Positions 8,456-18,216 of a DNA stretch of 64,000 nucleotides are shown in pieces. Below the pieces are notes generated by a model. It ran no database searches and had not been told where the DNA came from. It was given only the letters and a program-made list of their open reading frames with translations. Each line of letters starts with the position of its first letter. Positions within the stretch are counted from its first letter, which is position 1. The translations under genes and the position numbers were made by a program. Origin of the DNA: Chryseobacterium ureilyticum (GTDB taxonomy: Bacteria; Bacteroidota; Bacteroidia; Flavobacteriales; Weeksellaceae); NCBI RefSeq assembly GCF_900156735.1, contig NZ_FTOL01000001.1, forward strand, positions 62,001 through 126,000. The letters run 5' to 3'.

Positions 8456-9082
8456 TTATTTGAATTTGTAAGAGATCATGACCCCGCCTCTGTAAGGGAT
8501 AATTTCACCGCTCCTGTTGAGACCTTCAGCTCCATCGTAACGTTTCCCTGTTGTACGATCATAACCTTTATAAAATCCTTGAGATGTTCCGATAGTTGCA
8601 TAAAGATCAAGGTTCCAACGTTCTGATAACTGAAACTGATAACCTCCTGTAATCCCTAACATAATTGAGAACCCTCTTTGATAAAGATTGGAATTGATAA
8701 AAGTTTCTCCGTCATCTTTTACATGTAAATTATCATTCCAATAGTTCCATTTTTGAAGATTGTAAGCTGCAAAAGAGAGATTAGCTCCCACGTACCAATG
8801 CTTAAACGCTTCATTGAAATAATACCTTCCTTCAGCAGAAACTGAATAGAATTGTAATTCGTGTCCTGCAAAAGATTTCCACGGTGAAATAAAAACATCT
8901 CCCTGAAGAGTATATTTTGAACTAACTTGTTTTTCTACACCAAGATTTATAATACCAATTGGTAAAAAAAGAGCATTTCCTTTTACATATAAACTTTTTT
9001 CCCCGCTTTGTTCCTGCTCCTGGGCATTTAGAGATCCTATTGCCAGTAATGCCAAAGCACCTGCTAATACTCTGTATTTCAT
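8456..9082 (-). CDS. DUF3575 outer-membrane-like protein
   Basis: A 208-residue exported protein with a signal peptide (residues 1-20, ending LNAQ) and alternating beta-strand segments rich in Tyr, Trp and Phe, as in small outer-membrane beta-barrels. The N-terminal LYVKGNALFLPIGIINLGVEKQV pattern and the C-terminal GGVMISYKFK strand fit the DUF3575 family. Specific function unknown. Cotranscribed with the upstream thioredoxin-like gene (7-bp gap). Confidence 0.75.
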   Translation of the reverse strand: MKYRVLAGALALLAIGSLNAQEQEQSGEKSLYVKGNALFLPIGIINLGVEKQVSSKYTLQGDVFISPWKSFAGHELQFYSVSAEGRYYFNEAFKHWYVGANLSFAAYNLQKWNYWNDNLHVKDDGETFINSNLYQRGFSIMLGITGGYQFQLSERWNLDLYATIGTSQGFYKGYDRTTGKRYDGAEGLNRSGEIIPYRGGVMISYKFK

Positions 9083-9089
9083 CGATGTG

Positions 9090-10265
9090 TTATTTTATCT
9101 GCTTTAATAATTCTTCTGCTAATTTAGAATCTTTTCCGCTTCGAGCTGCTAAGTTTCTAGACATTTCAGCGTAATTTTGAGCCACTTCCTTATTTCCTGT
9201 TAAAAAATAAAGCTTACTTAAAATATAAGTGTTTTCAGAGTTTTCTCCTCTCATTACAGACTTTTCAGCCCATTCTGTTGCTTTTTTTAATGAAGAGGGA
9301 GTCTTTACATGATCTGCAAATACCCAAGCCGCTCTTAGCAGTTCTTCAGGATTGAATCCTTCTGAGTTTTTATAATAATCCAAAGCTGCTTTCTCATATT
9401 CAGGGAAATTGGCATTTCTCTCATAATAGCTCAGCTTTGTCTGATTTAGTTTTGTAGTGGCAACCTGTTTTCCCACTAAAGGTTCAGCAGCTTTTAAAAA
9501 GTGCTCATCGTTGATTTTTTGATTTTTATCATCAATGGACTGTTCTGCTATTTTTGCTAATTTAAGTTGAGCATCGAATTCTTTGTAAGTTTCTTCAGGA
9601 AGAAACTTAATGATTTCTGCTTTTCTGGAAGCAAAGGTTTTATAATTGGAATCTTCCATAGATTTCAGGAAGTATAATAACAATCCTATTTCATCTTTAG
9701 TAAGCTCTTCGGTATTTTTTTTATTTTCAAAATATCTTTCAGAAGCTTTTTTCGCAAATTCATAATCACTATCAGAATTAAGTTTCATAACATTGATCAG
9801 GAATGCTGGATCTTTTTCTCCTTTGGCAAATCTATCTTTCAGAGACCCGCCTTTTCCTCCCTGAGAATTAATATCCTGAGCCATCGCCACAAAAATACCC
9901 TCTTCCATATAACCGGAGTTTCTGGAAACAAGCTCTCCTTCACCATTTAAAAAAAGATAAGTAGGATAGGAACGAACTCCAAATTTTGAAGCAATGTCTC
10001 TTCCTTCTCCTTTTTCCATATCAAATCTGGCATTGATGAAATTGGTATTGAAATAATCTCCAACGGCTTTCTGGGTGAAAACATTTTTCTCCATCATTTT
10101 GCATGGACCACACCATGAAGCATAAGCATCAATAAAAACCAATTTTTTTTCTTTCTTGGCTTTGGCAATAATATCTTTGTAAGGCAGGTCCTGGAACTGA
10201 ATAGATTCCTGAGCAGAAATAACAACAGCACAAAAAATAGATATCCCGGAGATGATCTTCTTCAT
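9090..10265 (-). CDS. Secreted thioredoxin-fold protein
   Basis: A 391-residue periplasmic protein with a signal peptide (residues 1-18, ending ISAQ), a thioredoxin domain with active site ASWCGPCKMM (about residues 48-57) and cis-Pro region YPTYLF, then a roughly 230-residue alpha-helical TPR-like C-terminus. It is likely a periplasmic disulfide reductant or oxidoreductase with a helical partner-binding module (inference). The frame extends upstream to 10304, but the signal peptide begins at the Met at 10265. First gene of the operon with the DUF3575 protein and the small membrane protein. Confidence 0.85.
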   Translation of the reverse strand: MKKIISGISIFCAVVISAQESIQFQDLPYKDIIAKAKKEKKLVFIDAYASWCGPCKMMEKNVFTQKAVGDYFNTNFINARFDMEKGEGRDIASKFGVRSYPTYLFLNGEGELVSRNSGYMEEGIFVAMAQDINSQGGKGGSLKDRFAKGEKDPAFLINVMKLNSDSDYEFAKKASERYFENKKNTEELTKDEIGLLLYFLKSMEDSNYKTFASRKAEIIKFLPEETYKEFDAQLKLAKIAEQSIDDKNQKINDEHFLKAAEPLVGKQVATTKLNQTKLSYYERNANFPEYEKAALDYYKNSEGFNPEELLRAAWVFADHVKTPSSLKKATEWAEKSVMRGENSENTYILSKLYFLTGNKEVAQNYAEMSRNLAARSGKDSKLAEELLKQIK

Positions 10266-10582
10266 TTTCAAATAAGATTTGAAGCGAAGATAATTAATTT
10301 TCAAAATATAAAAGCCTAATCAACGGTTTAGATAGTGATATTAACTAAATTTAAGACTTAAGTTTTTTTTGTTTTTTGAAAATTAAATACTTGTATTTCA
10401 ATTTTTTTACTTTGGAAACTGTTCTGTTTATCGACGTTTTACATTTAATTTTAATTCACTTTTTGGTCCTGAAATCTTTGTTATATCTTTGCAAATTAAT
10501 AATTTATCCGTAGAAGAGATACTCTGCAAGAAGAAAAACAATACGCTTTATCTGTCTTTTGGAGGAAAAATAATGTAGAACG
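10266..10582. other. Divergent intergenic region upstream of the kinase gene
   Basis: 317 bp between divergent genes. It holds the kinase promoter (10463-10491) and a purine-rich GGAGG followed by an ATG-TAG minimal open frame (10561-10578). No clear TAnnTTTG box for the leftward thioredoxin gene; no small gene recognised. Confidence 0.6.
10463..10491 (+). promoter_or_regulatory. Full Bacteroidota promoter (-33/-7) of the kinase gene
   Basis: TTG (10463-10465), 18-nt spacer, then TATCTTTG (10484-10491). Both elements and the spacing fit the consensus. Predicted start near 10498, giving an untranslated leader of about 85 nt. Confidence 0.7.
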
Positions 10583-12166
10583 TTGAATATTCATTTTAAA
10601 CACGCCTTATCCCAAAAATCCATTTACATTGCTGCTTTGTCTGCCTGCTTAATTGCTGTGGTAGCATTTGCTGTTTTGAGTCTTTTAATTACCAAAGATA
10701 ATCGTGAAAATAATGAAGGTTTTGCTAAAAAGAACTTCTTCAGAAAGTATGAATCAATAGAAAATGAATTCAGGAATATTGAAGATTATCAGTATTTACT
10801 TCGTGCCCTGATTCAAAAAGACGGGTTAAAGAATTATAAAGATTATTCTTCTGTTTTAAATGACCTGAATAAAAAGAGAAATCTTTTAACCTACAGCTGG
10901 TATTACTACGAAAATAATGGAAATGAAAAGCCCGAAAGCAATAATCCTTTATCTGAACTTTTCAAAAACAGAGAGAATACAGATAAATCTATTGCCATAA
11001 AGAATAACGGTCCTGGGCATTTCAAAGATTTTCTGATAACCCATAATGACAGCATCTATTGGATGAGTTATGATTCTCTTGTGCTGCCTGAAAAAAATAT
11101 GCTGTATTATGGCTCGACGGTAAGTCTGGATGATCTTCACCAATACTTTATCAATGTAGACAAAAGCTCAAATACTTATGCTTATGTTTTTACAAAGGAG
11201 GGAATTTGTATTACCCATCCGGAAAAGAAATATCTTGGGAAAAGCATTTTTGAGTTTACAGATATTAAGCCTAAAGACACATTAAGTAGTAGGACGAAAG
11301 CAGGATATACGGAAGGAAACGCTATTTCTGAATATCTGGGTGTAGAAGTTACAAGGTTTATAAAACCTTTAAAAACAGATAATTTCGACGGGTATACTGT
11401 CGTGAATTACATTAATTTTATTACGGATGAAAATACAAATAAAGTAAAAGCGTATACCGCATATATATTTCTTGCTGCTTTGTTTCTTATTGTTACTGTT
11501 TTTTTCCTGTTTCAAAGATCTGCTAATATCGCATATAAGGAAAAAGAAAAAATTCAGTCTGAAAAGAATTTACTGCTCATAGAAAATGAAAAGATGCATA
11601 AAGCAGAGGTGATAAATCAGCTTCAGCAGCTTAAGAATAATATCAATCCGCACTTTCTGTTCAATTCCCTGAATTCTCTGTATATGCTGATAGGAATCAA
11701 TAAGGGCAATGCACAGAAATTTACGATGAATCTTTCCAAGATCTACAGATATTTGATTGTTCCTCCGAAAGAAAATATCGTTCCTGTTGCCAAAGAGATT
11801 GATTTTATCCAAAAGTATATGGATCTTCTGAAAAGCAGGTTTGATGAAGAGTTGAATTTTGAATTGATCATCAAATGTCCTGAAAGTTTAGAAAAAAGAA
11901 TTCCTTACTTATCGCTTCAGATAGTAGTGGAAAATGCTATAAAACACAATGTTGCCACCATAGATCAGCCACTGGAAATTATGATTAGTGTAGAAGAAGA
12001 TGGGATCATTGTGAGGAATACTTACCAGCCCAAAACGGAAGCTGTTCCGGGAGAGAAATTTGGAATTGATTATTTGAATCAAATTTATGAATATTTTAAA
12101 AATAATATGCTTCATATTTCAGTAGATGGTGATTATTTCATATGTTTTTTACCGTTAATGAAGTGA
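10583..12166 (+). CDS. LytS-type sensor histidine kinase
   Basis: A 527-residue membrane sensor kinase. Seen: N-terminal membrane helix (about residues 14-36), a roughly 250-residue extracytoplasmic region resembling a Cache sensor, a second helix (about 289-311), a coiled coil, then a His_kinase domain with the phospho-acceptor motif NPHFLFNSLNSL (about residue 357) and an ATPase N-box VVENAIKHN (about 450). This is the LytS/YehU family, which pairs with LytTR regulators. No such regulator is adjacent; the only one nearby is at 19612, beyond the protease and SusCD genes. The only in-frame start after the upstream stop is TTG at 10583, 17 nt after a GGAGG. Confidence 0.9.
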   Translation: MNIHFKHALSQKSIYIAALSACLIAVVAFAVLSLLITKDNRENNEGFAKKNFFRKYESIENEFRNIEDYQYLLRALIQKDGLKNYKDYSSVLNDLNKKRNLLTYSWYYYENNGNEKPESNNPLSELFKNRENTDKSIAIKNNGPGHFKDFLITHNDSIYWMSYDSLVLPEKNMLYYGSTVSLDDLHQYFINVDKSSNTYAYVFTKEGICITHPEKKYLGKSIFEFTDIKPKDTLSSRTKAGYTEGNAISEYLGVEVTRFIKPLKTDNFDGYTVVNYINFITDENTNKVKAYTAYIFLAALFLIVTVFFLFQRSANIAYKEKEKIQSEKNLLLIENEKMHKAEVINQLQQLKNNINPHFLFNSLNSLYMLIGINKGNAQKFTMNLSKIYRYLIVPPKENIVPVAKEIDFIQKYMDLLKSRFDEELNFELIIKCPESLEKRIPYLSLQIVVENAIKHNVATIDQPLEIMISVEEDGIIVRNTYQPKTEAVPGEKFGIDYLNQIYEYFKNNMLHISVDGDYFICFLPLMK

Positions 12167-12177
12167 AATTGAAAAAT

Positions 12178-12215
12178 CCATTCACTCCCAAAAATTAACC
12201 TTTCACTCCCTAAAA
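12178..12215 (+). promoter_or_regulatory. 21-bp-period direct repeat, candidate LytTR operator
   Basis: Two copies of CCWTTCACTCCCWAAAA at 12178-12194 and 12199-12215 (15 of 17 bases identical, the two differences A/T swaps). The 9-bp core TTCACTCCC recurs exactly 21 bp apart, leaving 12 bp between cores. LytTR response regulators bind two direct repeats of about 9 bp with 12-13 bp between them. It ends 25 bp before the -7 box of the protease gene, a typical activator position. A LytTR regulator is encoded at the far end of the locus. Confidence 0.65.
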
Positions 12216-12240
12216 CACATTATATAAGTCACTATACCTA

Positions 12241-12248
12241 TAGCTTTG
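12241..12248 (+). promoter_or_regulatory. -7 box of the protease-susCD operon
   Basis: TAGCTTTG matches TAnnTTTG, 32 nt before the ATG at 12280. No -33 TTG is visible, which fits a promoter that needs an activator bound to the direct repeat just upstream. Confidence 0.6.
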
Positions 12249-12279
12249 CCAGCTGAAACTAAGATATTTACTATTTGGA

Positions 12280-14865
12280 ATGAATCGGACTATTTTAATG
12301 AAGAATTACAGGCTTGCACTGTATCTTGGACTTGCCATGGCATCGCCGGCGGTACTTGCACAGAAAAAAGATACTGTAAAAACGACCAAGGAAAAAACTG
12401 AAAAAGCAGATATTTCATCCTCAAAAAAAGCAAAAAAAGTTGAAGAACTGATCAAGAAAGGAACCTATAAGAAAGGGCTTTTCAATACGATCCAGGTGAA
12501 AACAGATGTTTATTTTGAGATTCCTGACAGCTTGATGAACCGCCAGTTTTTGGTAGTCAATAAGCTATCTCAGGTACCCATGCAGGTGAATGAAGCAGGG
12601 TTAAATAAAGGAATGAACTATGAAAACAAGATCATTTCTTTCCACCGTGACAGAATCGCCAAAAAGGTATGGGTGAAAACCTCTGAAGCTAAAGTATCTT
12701 CTCCTAAAAATGATGCTATTACAAAATCTGTAAAGGATAACTTTTCAGAATCCATCATTGAAGTTTTTGATATTGAAGCTCAGAATAATGATTCCACTTC
12801 TGTGGCAATTAAGGTGAATAAGATTTTTGACGGAAATCAGAAAAGCTTTAATGATGTTCTTGCTAATGTAGGTCTTGGTGGTTCAGTAAAATCAAGTCTT
12901 TCCTATATAGAAGGAGTAAAAACATTCCCGCAAAACTTAGTTGTAAAATCTCAGCTGAGTACCTCTGTAAATGAAGGGGGAGTAGATCTTCCGGTGACAT
13001 TAGGAGTGACTACAAACCTTGTATTACTTCCTAAAGTTCCGATGAAGCCAAGAGTAGCTGACCAAAGAGTAGGGTTTTTCTCGGAAAAGCACTGGTTCTT
13101 CAACGACCGTCAGCAGAAAATGGATGAGAAATTCTTCATTACCCGATGGAATCTTGAACCAAAAGATGAAGATAAAGAAAAGTATCTGAGAGGAGAATTG
13201 GTAGAGCCTAAAAAACAGATCGTTTATTATATAGACCCCGCAACTCCGAAACAATGGCGTGAGAAAATTATCGCTGGAGTTCACGACTGGCAGGCTGCTT
13301 TTGAACAGGCTGGTTTTAAAAATGCTGTGATTGCTAAAATGCCGGATGAAAAAGATGAAGATTTTGACATTGATGATGTAAGATATTCGGTGATTACTTA
13401 TGCTGCTTCTCCTAAATCCAACGCAATGGGACCTTCTGTGGTAGATCCTAGAAGTGGTGAGATTATCGAAGCGGATATTATCTGGTGGCATAATGTAATG
13501 ACTTCTCTTCAGGAATGGATGAGAATTCAGACAGGACCAATTGATCCAAAAGCAAGAGGAAATAAATTCAGCGATGAACATATGGGAGAAGCCATCCGAT
13601 TTGTTTCATCTCATGAAGTAGGACATACTTTTGGACTGAAGCATAATATGGGGTCGTCTTTCGCATTCCCTGTAGAATCACTTCGTTCTAAAGAGTTCAC
13701 CGATAAAATGGGTGGAACGGCACCTTCCATTATGGATTATGCACGTTACAACTATGTGGCACAACCGGAAGATGGTGTGACGGCAATCACTCCGAAAATC
13801 GGGATCTATGATAAATATGCCATTGATTGGGGTTACCGTTGGTATCCTGATGAATTCACAGAGAAAAAAGCATTGAAAAACATGATTGAGAAACATGAAG
13901 ATGATCCAATGTATTTCTATGGTGAGCAGCAAAGTTATCTGGAAACAATAGATCCGCGTTCGCAGTCTGAAGATTTGGGTGATGATGCAATGAAGGCAAG
14001 TGAATACGGTATGAAAAACCTGAAGGTTGTACTGAATAATCTATTGCAATGGACTTATGAAGATGGTAAAGATTACACAGATGCAGGTAAATTGTATTTA
14101 GGAGTTATAGGGCAGTGGGATCTGTATACAGGTCATGTAATGGCGAATGTAGGAGGTATTTATCTGAACAATACAGTTTTTGGTAACAAGAAAAAAGCTT
14201 ATGAAGCAGTTCCGGCTGAAACACAGAGAAGAGCGGTTGATTATTTAGTGAAAAACTCGATCACCCTTCCGGAATGGTTATTCTTCAATCCGATAACAGA
14301 GAAGACCTATCCTGTAAAAAACTCACCAATGGGACCTTTCGAACAGACACCATACACGCTGGCAAGAGGAATGCAGTATGCCAATATTTATTCCTTATTC
14401 ATGGATGACAGACTGCTTAGGTTGCTTGAAAATGAATTAAAACATGAAATGTCAGGTTCAAAAGAGGAGGTGTATACAGTAGAGAATCTGTTTGATCAAG
14501 CAAGAAAGGCTGTTTTTAACAAAAAAGGAAGTCTTACGATTCTTGAAAAAATGACACAGAAAAATTATGTGGATGCGCTGATTGTTTCGGTTAATAAACT
14601 ATTTGAGAAAACAGCGGTAAAAGGATTGAAGACAGATGAAACGTTGAATATGCCAATGATCTGTAACTATCATGAAGAAGAAAAGAACCTTAGAAACATT
14701 AATTACTCGTCCATGAAAAGAGTATCTGAAGTGACTACCTATAAGAGAGCGGAACTACAGAAAGTTCTTGATCTACTGAATAGAACCAGATACAAAGGTG
14801 ATGACGCCTCAAGAGCTCATTACACAGACTTAATCATTAGAATTGAAGAGGCTTTAAACAAATAA
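12280..14865 (+). CDS. Secreted zinc metalloprotease (metzincin-like, DUF5117/DUF4953 type)
   Basis: An 861-residue exported protease. Seen: signal peptide ending ASPAVLAQ; a long N-terminal region as in DUF5118/DUF5117 proteins; the extended zinc motif HEVGHTFGLKH (starts about residue 445; HExxHxxGxxH) and a downstream SIMDYARY Met-turn, both hallmarks of metzincins; then a helical C-terminal region. Either Met1 or the Met at 12298 could be the start; both keep the signal peptide. Only 6 bp separate it from susC, so it probably cuts proteins to peptides imported by the SusCD pair (inference). It lies downstream of the candidate LytTR operator. Confidence 0.88.
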   Translation: MNRTILMKNYRLALYLGLAMASPAVLAQKKDTVKTTKEKTEKADISSSKKAKKVEELIKKGTYKKGLFNTIQVKTDVYFEIPDSLMNRQFLVVNKLSQVPMQVNEAGLNKGMNYENKIISFHRDRIAKKVWVKTSEAKVSSPKNDAITKSVKDNFSESIIEVFDIEAQNNDSTSVAIKVNKIFDGNQKSFNDVLANVGLGGSVKSSLSYIEGVKTFPQNLVVKSQLSTSVNEGGVDLPVTLGVTTNLVLLPKVPMKPRVADQRVGFFSEKHWFFNDRQQKMDEKFFITRWNLEPKDEDKEKYLRGELVEPKKQIVYYIDPATPKQWREKIIAGVHDWQAAFEQAGFKNAVIAKMPDEKDEDFDIDDVRYSVITYAASPKSNAMGPSVVDPRSGEIIEADIIWWHNVMTSLQEWMRIQTGPIDPKARGNKFSDEHMGEAIRFVSSHEVGHTFGLKHNMGSSFAFPVESLRSKEFTDKMGGTAPSIMDYARYNYVAQPEDGVTAITPKIGIYDKYAIDWGYRWYPDEFTEKKALKNMIEKHEDDPMYFYGEQQSYLETIDPRSQSEDLGDDAMKASEYGMKNLKVVLNNLLQWTYEDGKDYTDAGKLYLGVIGQWDLYTGHVMANVGGIYLNNTVFGNKKKAYEAVPAETQRRAVDYLVKNSITLPEWLFFNPITEKTYPVKNSPMGPFEQTPYTLARGMQYANIYSLFMDDRLLRLLENELKHEMSGSKEEVYTVENLFDQARKAVFNKKGSLTILEKMTQKNYVDALIVSVNKLFEKTAVKGLKTDETLNMPMICNYHEEEKNLRNINYSSMKRVSEVTTYKRAELQKVLDLLNRTRYKGDDASRAHYTDLIIRIEEALNK

Positions 14866-14871
14866 ACGGAA

Positions 14872-17800
14872 ATGAAAAAAACTCTAGTACTTTTACCTCT
14901 TTTAGCTGCTCAGGTTGCGTTTGCTCAGGAAAAGAAAACGATTACTGGTAAGATAGAAGATGGTAGCACTTCCAGCGCAATTGCTGGGGCATCTATAAAA
15001 ATAGAAGCACAATCTGTTTCTGCAAAAACTGATCTGGACGGAATTATCGAAAGTATATCCGTAGGTACAGTTGCAGATAAAGACGGAAAATTCATACTGG
15101 AAATTCCGGTAGGTACCAAATCTATTTTGGTAAGTTTTCCGGGATATGAGTCCAGGATGATCGTTATCAACGAAGACAAAACAAACTATACAATAAGACT
15201 GACTCCTGAAATTTCAGATAAAAACAAAATTCAGGAAGTAATCATTACAGGATACCAAAAGATTGAAAAGCGTAAGCAAACTTCTGCGGTAACTACTGTA
15301 AAGATGGATAATATAAGCCAGGCTGGGGTAGCGAGTGTAGACCAAATGTTGGCAGGTCAGATTGCAGGGGTTGCAGTCGCTCCTCAAACCGGTGCTCCGG
15401 GTGCTCCGGCAAAAATCAGAATACGTGGAACAGCATCTTTGTCTGGTCCACAGGATCCGCTATGGGTAATTGACGGTCTTCCATTGGAAGGAAACGATGT
15501 TCCGAACTTCACGGATAAGGATAATATCGATCAGCTTCAGAATTTCTCCATTGCTGGATTAAACCCTAATGATATTGAGGATATCACCATCTTAAAAGAT
15601 GCGGCAGCTACAGCAATTTATGGAGCGAGAGCGGCAAACGGGGTGATTTCTATTACCACAAAAAAAGGTAAAAAAGGAAGTATGAAACTGAATTTCTCAG
15701 CCGATACTTTCATCACAGCCCGTCCGGATTTTGAAAAGCTTAATCTTTTGAACGCTTCTGAAAAAGTAGATCTTGAATTAATGCTTGCTCAGCGTGCAGA
15801 CCTTACTTACCGTGCAGACAAAGGTGAAGTGATGAGGATTTTAACTCAAAACCACCAGCTTGAAGACTTTAGAAGTGGCGGTTTGAATTCGTTAAATCCA
15901 TTGACTCTTCAACAGATCAATTCATTAAGAAACAACAATACAGATTGGGGTAAATTATTGTACAGAAATGCCATCAACAAACAATATGGTGTAAGTATTT
16001 CCGGAGGTAGTGATAACTCAGATTACTATTTCTCACTGGGGTATTACGATGAAGAAGGTACAACTATTGGTACAGGATTTAAACGTTATAACCTTACTTT
16101 AAAAAACAATTATAAATTAAGCGATAAACTTAATGCTGGGATCTCTGTTTTCGGTACTCAGAGTGAAAAAGAATCATTCATGACCGATGCAGATGCTGCT
16201 GCAAGCCCGATTAATTATTCAAGAAATGCAAACCCATATCTTACCCCGTACAATGCGGACGGAAGCTACAGATATGATAAAGATATCGATGGTTTTGCCG
16301 ATACTTATGTCCCTTTTAACTTCCTTGAAGAAAGAGAGAATACAAGTTATACACTGAAAAACCATTCATTGAAGGCAATTTTGGACTTGGAATATAAAGC
16401 TACCAAAAACCTTAGATTCACTTCACAGTTGGGTATTCAGTATGATACGAACAAAACGGAAAAATATGCCGGACAGGAAACGTATTTTACAAGGAAAATG
16501 AAGGAAGGAACCCGTTATTACAAAGATGGCGGATACAAATACTTCCTGCCTGCAGGTGACATCAAACAAAACTGGGATAACGATTTCTTTCAGTACAACT
16601 GGAAGCTACAGGGAACATATAATACGAAAATCAATTCCGTACATGAAATTGATGTAATGGCTGGAACGGAACTTCGTAAAACAATAGATAATACTACTAT
16701 TACGAGAGCTTTCGGTTACAATAAAACAACCAGAACAGCTACTCCGATAGCATTCCCAAGCTCGAACTTTGCCGCGGAGAAGAAGTATGAGACCTATCGT
16801 GAAATGCCACCGGTAGAGAACGCGTATGCATCAATGTTTGCCACAGCTTCTTATACCTATGATCAGAAATATACCTTCTTTGGAAGTGTAAGATATGATG
16901 GTACAAACCTTTTTGGGGTAAATAAAAAATATAAATATCTTCCGATATGGGCAGTTTCCGGTTCATGGCTGGTGACAAAGGAGAATTTTATGAAAAATAT
17001 CACTCCTGTTTCCAATCTTAGACTGAGAGCTTCTTATGGTCTTCAAGGAAATATTGACCGTAATACATCACCATTCTTTATTGGAGAATACAATTACGCA
17101 ACAATTCTTCCGGGAGGTAGAGAGGATGTAATCAACGTAATCAGCCCGCCAAATGATAAACTTCGTTGGGAGAAAACAACCAATACCAACTTTGGTGTTG
17201 ATTTAGGCTTGTTCAAAAACCGAATCAACCTTACCGCTGACATCTACAGCAGAAAAGGAACGGATATGATCAGTATGAAAGAAACTCCTCTTGAAACAGG
17301 TTTCGAATATACAATGATGAACTGGGGAAGTCTTACCAATAAAGGTTTTGAATTGGCATTATCTACCAAGAACATCAATAATGAAAACTTCAAATGGTCA
17401 ACCACAATAAACTTTGCTCATAACAAGAGTAAAGTATTAAGTGAGCAGCCACGTGATAACGCGATGCTTCCATCAAGAGAAGGACTTCCAGTAAACGCTG
17501 TATTTGCTTTAAAAACGGCAGGAATGGATGCTAGCGGAAACCCATTATTCTGGAAAGGAAATGAAAAAGTATCGGCAGAAGAATTCTTCAAGCTTTATGA
17601 TGTATATGCAGACTTCCTTCCTGGACAGTTTGTAGATACAAAGCTTACCAATGAAGAACTTAGAAACCTGTTTACTTACGTTGGAGACAGAGATCCTAAA
17701 TTTACCGGAGGGATCATAAACACGTTTAAGGTTCGTAATTTCGACCTGACGGTTTCTGCAACTTTCAGTTACAAGCAAACGGTAATGAGAAGCCCTTCTT

Positions 17801-18204
17801 ACAGAGGAATGGACTTCGACAGAGGAAGAAACTATACAAGAGAGATTTATGATGCGGGAACTTCATTACCAGGGATCACAAGTCCGGATATGGATGCAAA
17901 TCCTAACGGATGGATGGCTAATAAATGGTTTGCAGGTAACCGTTCTAATACTTACGGGTTACTTGATATCTGGGCTAAAGAAGTAAGTTACTTAAGAATC
18001 AGCAGTATTCGTTTAGGATATACGCTTCCTAAAGAATTTACTGCACCTATGGGAATCAGTAGTTTGAGACTGAGTGTTGAAGGACGTAATTTATTTGTAT
18101 TTAGTAACGGCTATACAGGATATTTTGATCCGGAAACTTACGGTAACATTTATGCACAGCCTATGGCAAAATCAATTACAGTAGGATTTAATGTTTCTTT
18201 TTAA
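14872..18204 (+). CDS. SusC/RagA-family TonB-dependent outer-membrane transporter
   Basis: A 1110-residue outer-membrane importer. Seen: signal peptide (residues 1-18, ending AFAQ), an N-terminal carboxypeptidase-regulatory-like beta domain (about 22-115), a TonB-box region followed by the plug (IRIRGTASLSGPQDPLWVIDG; ATAIYGARAANGVISITTKKG), then a 22-strand barrel ending in the aromatic strand SITVGFNVSF. It is paired with the SusD lipoprotein encoded 12 bp downstream. Linked to the secreted protease upstream, peptides are the likely cargo, as for RagAB (inference); no glycosidase is nearby to suggest glycans. Confidence 0.92.
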   Translation: MKKTLVLLPLLAAQVAFAQEKKTITGKIEDGSTSSAIAGASIKIEAQSVSAKTDLDGIIESISVGTVADKDGKFILEIPVGTKSILVSFPGYESRMIVINEDKTNYTIRLTPEISDKNKIQEVIITGYQKIEKRKQTSAVTTVKMDNISQAGVASVDQMLAGQIAGVAVAPQTGAPGAPAKIRIRGTASLSGPQDPLWVIDGLPLEGNDVPNFTDKDNIDQLQNFSIAGLNPNDIEDITILKDAAATAIYGARAANGVISITTKKGKKGSMKLNFSADTFITARPDFEKLNLLNASEKVDLELMLAQRADLTYRADKGEVMRILTQNHQLEDFRSGGLNSLNPLTLQQINSLRNNNTDWGKLLYRNAINKQYGVSISGGSDNSDYYFSLGYYDEEGTTIGTGFKRYNLTLKNNYKLSDKLNAGISVFGTQSEKESFMTDADAAASPINYSRNANPYLTPYNADGSYRYDKDIDGFADTYVPFNFLEERENTSYTLKNHSLKAILDLEYKATKNLRFTSQLGIQYDTNKTEKYAGQETYFTRKMKEGTRYYKDGGYKYFLPAGDIKQNWDNDFFQYNWKLQGTYNTKINSVHEIDVMAGTELRKTIDNTTITRAFGYNKTTRTATPIAFPSSNFAAEKKYETYREMPPVENAYASMFATASYTYDQKYTFFGSVRYDGTNLFGVNKKYKYLPIWAVSGSWLVTKENFMKNITPVSNLRLRASYGLQGNIDRNTSPFFIGEYNYATILPGGREDVINVISPPNDKLRWEKTTNTNFGVDLGLFKNRINLTADIYSRKGTDMISMKETPLETGFEYTMMNWGSLTNKGFELALSTKNINNENFKWSTTINFAHNKSKVLSEQPRDNAMLPSREGLPVNAVFALKTAGMDASGNPLFWKGNEKVSAEEFFKLYDVYADFLPGQFVDTKLTNEELRNLFTYVGDRDPKFTGGIINTFKVRNFDLTVSATFSYKQTVMRSPSYRGMDFDRGRNYTREIYDAGTSLPGITSPDMDANPNGWMANKWFAGNRSNTYGLLDIWAKEVSYLRISSIRLGYTLPKEFTAPMGISSLRLSVEGRNLFVFSNGYTGYFDPETYGNIYAQPMAKSITVGFNVSF

Positions 18205-18216
18205 AACTTGAAAAAA

